A stretch of DNA of 64,000 nt from Myxococcales bacterium (GTDB taxonomy: Bacteria > Myxococcota_A > Polyangia > Nannocystales > Nannocystaceae), in assembly GCA_020633335.1 (NCBI GenBank), contig JACKDU010000002.1, positions 868,001 to 932,000 of the forward strand, given 5' to 3'. Position 1 is the stretch's first letter, and each line of letters opens with the position of its first letter. The notes beneath the pieces are model-generated. The model saw only the letters and a program-made list of their open reading frames with translations, searched no databases and was not told the DNA's origin. This document shows, piece after piece, positions 33,751 to 41,625 of this stretch. Both the position numbers and the translations under genes were made by a program.

Positions 33751-33836
33751 GCGCCGCGGCGCCCGGAAGCCCGCAAAAGCAGCGCCAGCGCCCCGGATGA
33801 TCGCGCTGGCGCGCTGGCCTGTCGCATCATCCGCCC

Positions 33837-35486
33837 ATGCCCGAGCTCCTCCCCGATGACGTCCGCGATCAGCTCCGCACCCGCCTCGCGTCGCTCGAGG
33901 GTCCGGTCCGCCTGGTCCACTTCACCCAGCGCCACGCCTGCGGCCGCTGCGCCCAGCAGCGCGAGCTCCTCGAGGCGATCGCCGGCCTCTCCGACAAGCT
34001 CACCCTCGAGGTCCACGAGCTCGTCGACGACGCGCCGATCGCCGCCCGCTTCGGCGTCGACAAGGTCCCGGCGACCGCGGTGGTCGGCGACCGCGACCGC
34101 GGGATCCGCTTCTACGGGCTGACCGGAGGCTACGAGCTCGGCTCGCTCCTCGAGGCGATCGAGACCGCGTCGACCGGCGACGCCGGCCTCTCGCCCGAGC
34201 TCCGCAGCCTCGCCGAGCGGATCACGGTCCCCGTCCACCTCGAGATCATGGTGACCCTCGGCTGCCCCTACTGCCCGCGGATGGTCCGCCTCGCCCACCA
34301 GCTCGCCTTCGTCAACGAGCAGGTCCGGGGCGACATGATCGACGCCGCCGAGTTCCCGACCCTGGTCCAGCGCTACGAGGTCAACGGGGTCCCGCGGACG
34401 GTGATCAACGAGCGGCCGGGCTTCGAGGGCGCGCTCCCGGCCCCGACGGCGATCCTCGAGATCCTCAAGGCCGTCGATCGCCCGGAGTACGATCGCCTCG
34501 ACGCGGCGATCCGCGAGGCCCGGGGCGAGCGCAGCGTCCACGAGGTCGAGCCCGGCCACACCTACGACGTCATCATCGTCGGCGCCGGCCCGGCCGGCCT
34601 CTCGGCGGCGGTCTACGCCGCCCGCAAGGACCTCGACGTCGCCCTCGTCGCCCGCGACGTCGGCGGCCAGATCACCAACACCGCGACCGTCGAGAACTGG
34701 CTCGGTCAGCCGAGCGTCGGCGGCGACGAGCTGGCGATGATGTTCCGCGACCACGCCGAGCACTACCCGCTCGCCGAGCAGATGGGCGTCACCGTCAAGG
34801 CGATCCGCCGCGACGGCTCCGCCTTCATCGTCGAGACCGCCAGCGACGGCGAGCTCCGGGCGCTCGCGGTGATCTACACCGCCGGCAAGCAGTACCGGCG
34901 CCTCGGCGTCCCCGGCGAGGAGCGCTTCCTCGGCCGCGGGGTCGCCTTCTGCGCGACCTGCGACGCGCCGCTCTTCCGCGATCAGCGGGTCGCGGTGATC
35001 GGCGGCGGCAACTCGGCCTTCAGCGCCGCCCGCGATCTCCTGAGCTACGCCAGCGAGATCCACGTGATCGACATCGCCCCGGCATTCATCGCCGACCCGG
35101 TCCTCCTGGAGGAGGTGCGGGGCTCCGCCAAGGTCCACCTCCACTCCGCGACCCGGGTCCTCGAGTACCTCGGCCGCGAGCGCCTGCAGGGGATCCGCCT
35201 CGCCCGGGTCGACGGCAGCGATCGCTTCGACCTCCTGGTCGACGGCGTCTTCCTCGAGATCGGCCTGGTGCCCAACGCCGAGCCGGTGAAGGGGCTGGTG
35301 GAGCTCAACGCCGCCGGCGAGATCCCGGTGGACCGCGATCAGGCGACGGCCGTCCCCGGGCTCTTCGCGGCCGGCGACGTCACCGACGAGCGCGAGAAGC
35401 AGATCATCGTCGCCGCCGGCGCGGGCGCGAAGGCGGCCCTGGCCGCGAGCGCCTACCTCGCGGGCAAGCGCGGCCAGGCGTCGTGA
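33837..35486 (+). CDS. AhpF/PDO-like thioredoxin reductase with two N-terminal CxxC thioredoxin folds
   Basis: The 549-residue protein has two thioredoxin-like folds. The first has HACGRCAQQ (CGRC 35-38) and the second GCPYCPRMV (CPYC 143-146), as in protein disulfide oxidoreductases. An FAD/NAD(P) reductase follows (VIIVGAGPAGLSAAVYAA, CATCDAPLF as redox-active pair, VIGGGNSAFSAARDL, GLFAAGDV). AhpF has this layout but normally keeps only one CxxC in its N-terminal part; here both folds keep theirs. It probably passes electrons from NAD(P)H through the CATC pair to the CPYC and possibly CGRC sites, toward a peroxiredoxin or protein disulfides. No ahpC is adjacent in the window. The stop lies 3 bp from the stop of the convergent PP2C gene. 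Confidence 0.92.
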   Translation: MPELLPDDVRDQLRTRLASLEGPVRLVHFTQRHACGRCAQQRELLEAIAGLSDKLTLEVHELVDDAPIAARFGVDKVPATAVVGDRDRGIRFYGLTGGYELGSLLEAIETASTGDAGLSPELRSLAERITVPVHLEIMVTLGCPYCPRMVRLAHQLAFVNEQVRGDMIDAAEFPTLVQRYEVNGVPRTVINERPGFEGALPAPTAILEILKAVDRPEYDRLDAAIREARGERSVHEVEPGHTYDVIIVGAGPAGLSAAVYAARKDLDVALVARDVGGQITNTATVENWLGQPSVGGDELAMMFRDHAEHYPLAEQMGVTVKAIRRDGSAFIVETASDGELRALAVIYTAGKQYRRLGVPGEERFLGRGVAFCATCDAPLFRDQRVAVIGGGNSAFSAARDLLSYASEIHVIDIAPAFIADPVLLEEVRGSAKVHLHSATRVLEYLGRERLQGIRLARVDGSDRFDLLVDGVFLEIGLVPNAEPVKGLVELNAAGEIPVDRDQATAVPGLFAAGDVTDEREKQIIVAAGAGAKAALAASAYLAGKRGQAS

Positions 35487-35489
35487 TCG

Positions 35490-36227
35490 TCAGCCCTCGC
35501 GGGCGACGACGACGACGGTCACGTTGTCCTCGCCGCCGCGGGCGTGGGCCTCGGCGATCGCCCGCGGGACGACCTCCTCGAGCGGCGCCGCGGCCAGGCG
35601 GGCGAGCGCCTCGTCGCCCGCGAGCGCGGCGTAGAGGCCGTCGGTGCAGAGGATGAGGCGGTCGCCGACGTCGACCTCGACCTCGAAGACGTCGGTCGCC
35701 AGCGCGTCGCGGAGGCCGAGCGCGGCCGTCAGGCCGGAGAGGCGGGAGGCGCTCTCGGACGCGTGGCCGCCCTGCCGCGCCCAGGCCGCGAGGTTGTGAT
35801 CGGCGCTGAGCTGCTGCGCATGACCGCCGCGGATCCGATAGATCCGCGAGTCGCCGACGTGGGCGACGAAGGCCCGCGCGTCGTCGACGAGGAGCGCGGT
35901 CGCGGTCGTGCAGAGCCCGCGGAGCCCGGCGTCGTCGCGGCCGAGGCGACGGATCGTCGCGTTGGCCCGCGCGAAGGCGTCGCGGAGGAGCGTCGCCACC
36001 CGCTCGCGGCGCTCCTCCAGGCGCGCCTGCGCGATCGCGCCGAGGCCCGCGCGCAGCGACGCGCCGATCACCTCGACCGCGGTCGAGCTGGCGATCTCGC
36101 CGGCGAGGCGCCCCCCGACGCCGTCGAAGACCGCGAAGAGCCCGATGTCCGGGGCGACGAGGAGGGCGTCCTCATTCTCCCGGCCGGCCGCGCCCGGATC
36201 GGTGCCAGCGTCGTAGCGGAGCAACAT
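35490..36227 (-). CDS. PP2C-family Ser/Thr phosphatase
   Basis: The 245-residue phosphatase shows the PP2C metal and core motifs: GRENEDALL, LFAVFDGVGG, AFVAHVGDSRIYRI, LILCTDGLY and GGEDNVTVVVV. It is a stand-alone cytoplasmic PphA/Stp-like enzyme that would remove phosphate from Ser/Thr residues, a natural counterpart to the Hanks kinases in this window, although none is adjacent. The start is the ATG at 36227. Confidence 0.94.
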   Translation of the reverse strand: MLLRYDAGTDPGAAGRENEDALLVAPDIGLFAVFDGVGGRLAGEIASSTAVEVIGASLRAGLGAIAQARLEERRERVATLLRDAFARANATIRRLGRDDAGLRGLCTTATALLVDDARAFVAHVGDSRIYRIRGGHAQQLSADHNLAAWARQGGHASESASRLSGLTAALGLRDALATDVFEVEVDVGDRLILCTDGLYAALAGDEALARLAAAPLEEVVPRAIAEAHARGGEDNVTVVVVAREG

Positions 36228-36566
36228 CCACCGCCGACGCTATTCGCGTGTGATCTCGCCCGGCAATCGCCGCCTGCGCGCGTGCGCGCGCGCGGCGAGC
36301 GGTCTTGTGACAGTGGATGCGCGGAGTCGATCACGACGCGCAATAGCGCGAGCGCCTCGGCCGAGATCGCTCCGGCCGGACGTCGACCCCTCCCCCGCGC
36401 TCACCCGCCTCCGCGAGCGCCCCCGTGCCGGCGATCCCAGCGCGCCGACGGGGCCACGCGCCCGCCAGCAGCACATGAACCTTCAGACAGGTTCATCGCT
36501 CCTCCCGCGGCCCCCCTCGCGCCCCTGGGCTTCCAGGCGAGCCGCCCCGCGGGCTATTGTCCGGCG
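36228..36566. other. Intergenic region with 22-bp palindrome
   Basis: This 339-bp gap separates divergent genes. Its only clear structure is ATGAACCT (36475-36482) and AGGTTCAT (36489-36496), 8-bp perfect inverted arms with a 6-bp spacer, 70 bp upstream of the lipoprotein start. This is a plausible operator, for example for a TetR- or MerR-type regulator. No gene was recognised. Confidence 0.5.
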
Positions 36567-39500
36567 ATGCCCCGTCTCCTCGCCCCCCTCGCGCTCGCGG
36601 CCGCCCTCGCCGGCGGCGCCGCGTGCAAGTCCAAGGCCCCGGAGGAGGCGCCGACCCCCGCCCCCGCGCCGACCGAAGCGACCGCCGCCGCCGCCCCCGT
36701 CGACGCCCCGCTGCCGACGCTCCGCAGCGGCGTCGACACCCCGGAGGAGGGCCGCGCGCTCACGGGTACCCAGATCGCCCAGCGACGCCACGAGGGCGCG
36801 ACCTACGTCGAGCTCCGCCTCCCGCTCAAGGGCGACGAGTCGGGGATCGACTGGGATCGCCTCCACGTCGAGCTCGAGGGCGACCTCCCGGGGCAGGTCG
36901 CGGTGATCGGCGGGACCTCGGCTGGCGAGGCGGTGAGCGTCCTCGTGCGCGCGAGCGCGGGCAAGGAGCTCGCCGGGCCGATCCAGGGCGCCCTCTACGG
37001 GCTCCGCTGGATCGACGGCCACCGCCGCTGGTCTCGCCACGCCTTCACCGCGGCCCCCGAGGGCGCCCTCGCCGACGCCCCCGAGCTCCCCCGCCGCTGG
37101 GCCGAGGCCGCCGGCGAGGCGCTCACCCGCCCGCTCTGGCGGGGAGGGAGCGGCGCGATCCACCCCTGGGACCACTTCGCGGCCGGCCGCCTCCTCACCC
37201 TCATCGATCCGCGCGCGCGCGCGGCCGCGGCCGCCGGCGACCCCGGCCGCGGCCCCCGCACCGACCTCGTCCGCCTCATGGACACGACCTCGGGGATCCT
37301 CTCGATCCAGGAGGCGCTCCAGCACGACCGCGGCCTCCGCCTCCGGCGCGAGCCCGGCGCGCGGACGATCCCGATCGACACGCTGAGCGGCCCGCCCCTC
37401 GCCGAGCACCCCTTCGCGGCGATGCAGGCCGCCCTCCCCGACCCGAACGCCGGCGCCCCCGAGCCCCTCGCCGCGGCCGCCCCCGCCGAGTTCTGGTATG
37501 TCCGATCGGCCAGCTTGCCGCTCCTCCTCCGCCTCCTCGACGAGGCCGACACCTGGATCACGCCGGCGGTCCAGCTCCTCCAGCAGAACCCCGAGGACCG
37601 CCGCCTCAGCGAGCGCTACGCGACCTCGCTCGGGGTCCAGCGCGGCGAGATCGCCCGGGTCCTCGGCTCGGCCGCGGTCGGCCACGTGGCGATCGTCGGC
37701 TCCGATCCCTACGTCCGCGAGGGCACCGACGTCACCCTGATCTTCGAGCTCCGCGAGCCGACCCTCTACAACGCCGAGCTCGACCGCTACCGCCTCGCCG
37801 CCCAGCAGCGCGCCGAGTCCAGCGGCGGCTGGCTCAAGACCAGCGCGCGCGACTACGAGGGCGTGACGATCGAGAGCACCCGCGACTCGCTCCACCGCTG
37901 CCGCCAGGAGCGGGCGATCGTCGGCGGCCTCGGCCTGGTCTCCAACAGCCCGCGAGCGATCGAGCGGGTGATCGACGCGATCGCCGGCCGCCGCCCCCGC
38001 CTCGCCGACGCCGCCGACTTCCGCTACATGCGGGCGCGCGAGGGCGCCCAGGCGCACGACGTCTCGATCTTCCTCAGCGACGCGCTGATCGCCGCGGTCG
38101 TCGGCCCGGTCCAGAAGATCCAGGCCGCCCGCCGCGAGCAGGCGCTCGCCGAGCTCCTGGTCCCGGGCTACGCCGCGCTCCTCTACGGCTGGCTCGAGGG
38201 CGCGGCGCCGGCGAGCCGCGAGGCGCTGGTGAAGAGCGGGCTCCTCGCGGCCGACGAGCTCCGCCACCGCGACGGCGAGAAGATCGACTTCGAAGCGCCC
38301 CGCCTCGCCCCGGACCTCGCGCCGCCGACCGAGACCACCCGCTCCTCCTGGGGGACCCCCGCCGAGCTCACGCCGATCCTCGATCTCCCGCCCCTCACCC
38401 GCGTGAGCGCGGAGGAGGAGTCGGCCTACCGGGGCTTCGCCGCGACCTACCAGACCTACTGGAAGCGCTTCATCGATCCGGTCGCGGTCAACCTCGACAT
38501 CCGGGCCCAGGAGGACCAGCGCGAGCTCGTCGACGTCGACGTCAGGGTCCTGCCGCTGATCGACGCGACCGACTACCGCGAGCTCACCGAGATGGTCGGC
38601 GACGCCCGGATCGAGGTGAGCGCGCAGGGTCGCGGCCTCCGGGTGGTCTACGGCGTCGGCGCCGAGAGCCCGCTCCGCCGCGATCTCGACGGCCTCCTCC
38701 GGGCCGCGACCGGCAAGGCCGAGATCGGCGTCGGCTGGGTCGGCGACTGGGTGATGCTCGGCATCGAAGATCGGGCGGCGCTCGCCGATCTCTACGTCTG
38801 GCTCGAGGACCGGATCCAGCTCCCCGATCGGAGCCGGCCCGACGACATCTTCGGCGACGAGCATCTCTGGCACCGGGTCGGCCGGGCGCCGGTCTACGCG
38901 GGCGCGGCGGTCCGCTCGTCAGCGGCCCTCGTGGCCACCCTCGGCGCGCTGCGGACGATGATCAACGAGATCGTCCCCGGCACCATCGAGTGGGGCGAGC
39001 ACAGCCGCCACCGCGCGATCCCGATCGTCCGGGTCGGCGTCCGCCGCGACGCGCCGCTCCTCACCCGCCCCGAGCTCGCCGACGCGATCGCGCTCTACTA
39101 CGCCCAGACCAGCGAGGCGGTCGTCCTCGCCCTCGATCCCGAGGTCCTCCACCCGGTCCTCGATCGCCTCCTCGACGGCCACGCGCCGAAGCCCGGCGCC
39201 GCCGACGGCCCGCAGCTCGTCTTCGAGGCGACCTCCGGCCCCGGGCAGGCGCTCTGGACGGTCGGCCACTGGCTCCTCCAGGCGGAGGCCACGAGCGCCC
39301 AGACGATCGCCGAGCGCGGCGCCGAGATCCTCCTCCTCGGCACCCAGGGCGCCCACAGCCAGGCCCTGGTCGCCGACCTCGCGCTCGCCTACTTCGGCGC
39401 GATCCCCCTCAGCGCCCGCGGGGCGCCGCCGATGCACCTCACGCCGACCGGCGCCAGCGACCCGCTCTTCGGCACCGCGATCGCCCGCGCCTACCCGCCG

Positions 39501-39647
39501 CTGCCGATCAAGGGCGCGCCGATCGAGCGCCTGATGGAGCGCCTCCGCGGGGTCCGCCTCGAGGTCTCCTTCGACCGCGAGCCGGCGGCCGCCGGCGCCG
39601 ACGCCCGCTCGCTCCACACCCACCTCCAGCTCGAGCTCCAGCGCTGA
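36567..39647 (+). CDS. Large lipoprotein of unknown function
   Basis: The 1026-residue lipoprotein has a short signal and lipobox (ALAGGAAC), an Ala/Pro/Glu linker, and a long mixed alpha/beta body. Segments such as GHVAIVGSDPYVREGTDVTL, ERAIVGGLGLVSNSPRAIER and WVGDWVMLGIEDRAALADLY recur in similar form, which suggests DUF3352-like repeated modules. No catalytic motif was recognised. ATG at 36567 is the natural start because the signal peptide begins there. Large lipoproteins of this type are common in myxobacteria. Confidence 0.8.
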   Translation: MPRLLAPLALAAALAGGAACKSKAPEEAPTPAPAPTEATAAAAPVDAPLPTLRSGVDTPEEGRALTGTQIAQRRHEGATYVELRLPLKGDESGIDWDRLHVELEGDLPGQVAVIGGTSAGEAVSVLVRASAGKELAGPIQGALYGLRWIDGHRRWSRHAFTAAPEGALADAPELPRRWAEAAGEALTRPLWRGGSGAIHPWDHFAAGRLLTLIDPRARAAAAAGDPGRGPRTDLVRLMDTTSGILSIQEALQHDRGLRLRREPGARTIPIDTLSGPPLAEHPFAAMQAALPDPNAGAPEPLAAAAPAEFWYVRSASLPLLLRLLDEADTWITPAVQLLQQNPEDRRLSERYATSLGVQRGEIARVLGSAAVGHVAIVGSDPYVREGTDVTLIFELREPTLYNAELDRYRLAAQQRAESSGGWLKTSARDYEGVTIESTRDSLHRCRQERAIVGGLGLVSNSPRAIERVIDAIAGRRPRLADAADFRYMRAREGAQAHDVSIFLSDALIAAVVGPVQKIQAARREQALAELLVPGYAALLYGWLEGAAPASREALVKSGLLAADELRHRDGEKIDFEAPRLAPDLAPPTETTRSSWGTPAELTPILDLPPLTRVSAEEESAYRGFAATYQTYWKRFIDPVAVNLDIRAQEDQRELVDVDVRVLPLIDATDYRELTEMVGDARIEVSAQGRGLRVVYGVGAESPLRRDLDGLLRAATGKAEIGVGWVGDWVMLGIEDRAALADLYVWLEDRIQLPDRSRPDDIFGDEHLWHRVGRAPVYAGAAVRSSAALVATLGALRTMINEIVPGTIEWGEHSRHRAIPIVRVGVRRDAPLLTRPELADAIALYYAQTSEAVVLALDPEVLHPVLDRLLDGHAPKPGAADGPQLVFEATSGPGQALWTVGHWLLQAEATSAQTIAERGAEILLLGTQGAHSQALVADLALAYFGAIPLSARGAPPMHLTPTGASDPLFGTAIARAYPPLPIKGAPIERLMERLRGVRLEVSFDREPAAAGADARSLHTHLQLELQR

Positions 39648-39697
39648 GCGGGCCGCGCTCCGCTGTGAAGCACGAGCGCCACCTCCGCGCCGCCGCG

Positions 39698-41434
39698 TCA
39701 AGCGGCGGGCGAGCGCGGCGGCGTCGCCCGCCGCGCCTCGGCCTCCGCGAGCGCGGCGTGGAGGCGGTCGACGTCGAGCGGCTTGGCCAGGCACTCATCC
39801 ATCCCGGACGCCAGGTAGCGATCGCGCGCGCCGGCGAGAAGCACCGCGGTGAGGCCGACGACGACGAGGTCTCGCGCGACGCCTGGCGCCGCGCCCCCGC
39901 GGATCCGCCGGGTCACCTCGTCGCCGTCGAGGCCGGGCATCTGGACGTCGATGACGAGGGCGTCGACGTCGCCCCGCCTCCTGAGCACCTCGAGCACCCG
40001 CTGCCCGTCCTCCACCGCGATGACCCGATGACCGGCGCGCTCGAGGAGCGCCGCCTCGGTCTCGCGGCAGATCGGATCGTCCTCCGCGAGGAGGATCGTC
40101 CGCGAACGCGCCTCGGCCGGCGCAGCCTCGACGTCGCCCGCGAGGAGCGCTCGCGGCGAGCGCTCGATGACCCCGAGCTCGACGACGAAGGAGAAGGTCG
40201 CGCCGACCCCCGGCCGCCCGACCGCCCAGATCCGCCCGCCCATGAGGCCGACGAGCTCGCGCGTGATGGTCAGGCCGAGGCCGACGCCGCCGCTCCCCGC
40301 CCGGTTGAAGGGCTCAAAGATCGCCTCGCTCGCCTCGGGCGGGAAGCCTGCGCCGGTGTCGGCGACGACGAACGCGATCCGCAGGCCGTCGGCGCGGCTC
40401 GGCGGCTCATCCGAGGGGCGGACGACGACCCGGACGCCGCCACGCGCCGTGAACCTGATCGCGTTGCCGACCAGGTTGATCAGCGCCTGCCCGAGGCGCC
40501 CGCGGTCGCCGCGGACCCAGCGCGGGAGCGTCGGGTCGACGTCGATCGCGAAGGTGATCCCCTTGGCCTCGGCGCTCGCCCGGAGCGACCCGAGGCTGGC
40601 CTCCAGCGCCGCCGTGAGCTCGAAGGGCTCGTCCGCCAGCTCGATCCGCCGAGCCTCGATCTTCGCGAAGTCGAGCGTGTCGGAGATCACCGAGAGGAGC
40701 CCCTCCGAGGCCCGCAGCGCGAGCTCCAGGAAGCGGCGCGCCCGCTCCGGGAGCGCCTCGGTGAGGGCGAGCTCAGTGGCCATCTGGATGCTGCTCAGCG
40801 GCGTCCGCAGCTCGTGGCTGACCCGCGCGAGAAACTCGCTCTTCGCCCTGGAGGCGTCCTCTGCGCTCTCCTTCGCCCGCTGGAGCGCCTCCGCCAGGCG
40901 CTCTTGGCTGACGTCGTCGAGGGCGCAGCAACAGCGCGCCTCGCCGTCGCCGCCGCGGAGCACGACCCCGGAGACGCTGGCCATGAAGACCCGCTCGCCT
41001 GCGTCGATCAAGAAGTCGGACGGACCCTGATCTCGCGCGCTGAGGACCCCCTCCAGGAAGCTCCTCCAGCGCTCACGCGCCCCCGCCTCGACGAAGCGTC
41101 CGAAGGGCAGCCCCACGAGGGTCGCCCGATCGAGGCCGAGGAGACGAGCGGCCGCCGCGTTGGCCTCGACGATCGCCCCCCGGCCGTCGAGCGTGAGGTA
41201 GCCGAAGGGCGCGAGCTCGAAGAGATCGAGGTAGCGGCGACGCGACGCCTCGAGCTCGTCCTGGGCCCGGAGCAGCGACTCGTTCTGCATCTCGAGCTCG
41301 ATCTGTTGGACGTGGAGCTCATGGACCAGGCCCGCGAGATCCAGCGACTCGTCGCTCGAGGTGTCTCCCGACGCCAACCGAGCCTCTGCGAGGCGTCGAG
41401 GGTCGGCCGAGACACGATGTTTGACTTCCGTCAT
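39698..41434 (-). CDS. Hybrid sensor histidine kinase with PAS and receiver domain
   Basis: The 578-residue cytoplasmic protein starts with a short coiled segment and a PAS domain (about 68-185: LFELAPFGYLTLDGRGAIVE). A HisKA with SHELRTPL (H207) follows. The HATPase has NLVGNAIRFT, DTGAGFP and GGVGLGLTI. The C-terminal receiver domain has LLAEDDPICRE, the phosphorylatable aspartate in LVIDVQMPGLDG, and KPLDVDRL. There is no membrane segment, so it senses an internal signal or a partner. It lies downstream of the CheB-CheR-PAS gene on the same strand (191-bp gap); that protein lacks its own kinase part, so the two probably work together. Confidence 0.93.
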   Translation of the reverse strand: MTEVKHRVSADPRRLAEARLASGDTSSDESLDLAGLVHELHVQQIELEMQNESLLRAQDELEASRRRYLDLFELAPFGYLTLDGRGAIVEANAAAARLLGLDRATLVGLPFGRFVEAGARERWRSFLEGVLSARDQGPSDFLIDAGERVFMASVSGVVLRGGDGEARCCCALDDVSQERLAEALQRAKESAEDASRAKSEFLARVSHELRTPLSSIQMATELALTEALPERARRFLELALRASEGLLSVISDTLDFAKIEARRIELADEPFELTAALEASLGSLRASAEAKGITFAIDVDPTLPRWVRGDRGRLGQALINLVGNAIRFTARGGVRVVVRPSDEPPSRADGLRIAFVVADTGAGFPPEASEAIFEPFNRAGSGGVGLGLTITRELVGLMGGRIWAVGRPGVGATFSFVVELGVIERSPRALLAGDVEAAPAEARSRTILLAEDDPICRETEAALLERAGHRVIAVEDGQRVLEVLRRRGDVDALVIDVQMPGLDGDEVTRRIRGGAAPGVARDLVVVGLTAVLLAGARDRYLASGMDECLAKPLDVDRLHAALAEAEARRATPPRSPAA

Positions 41435-41625
41435 TTCGCGCCTCCCGGCCAGGTCGGCCGCGCGGTTCGATGAGAACTCCTAAAGAATAGCACCGCGTCG
41501 ATCGGCGACCCATCGCAGAGCTTGCGTGCAGGAGAGCCCGTCGAGGGCGAACGACGAGGGCTGCGCCCCCCCGAGGACCGGGCGGACGACCCCACCGAGG
41601 ATCCGTCGACGCCCTCGACGGCGGG

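Noticed and set aside
36483..38873. Long minus-strand open frame opposite the large lipoprotein gene
   Set aside because: Low-complexity Glu/Asp/Gly/Arg composition, no domain; the plus strand has a proper signal peptide and balanced protein.
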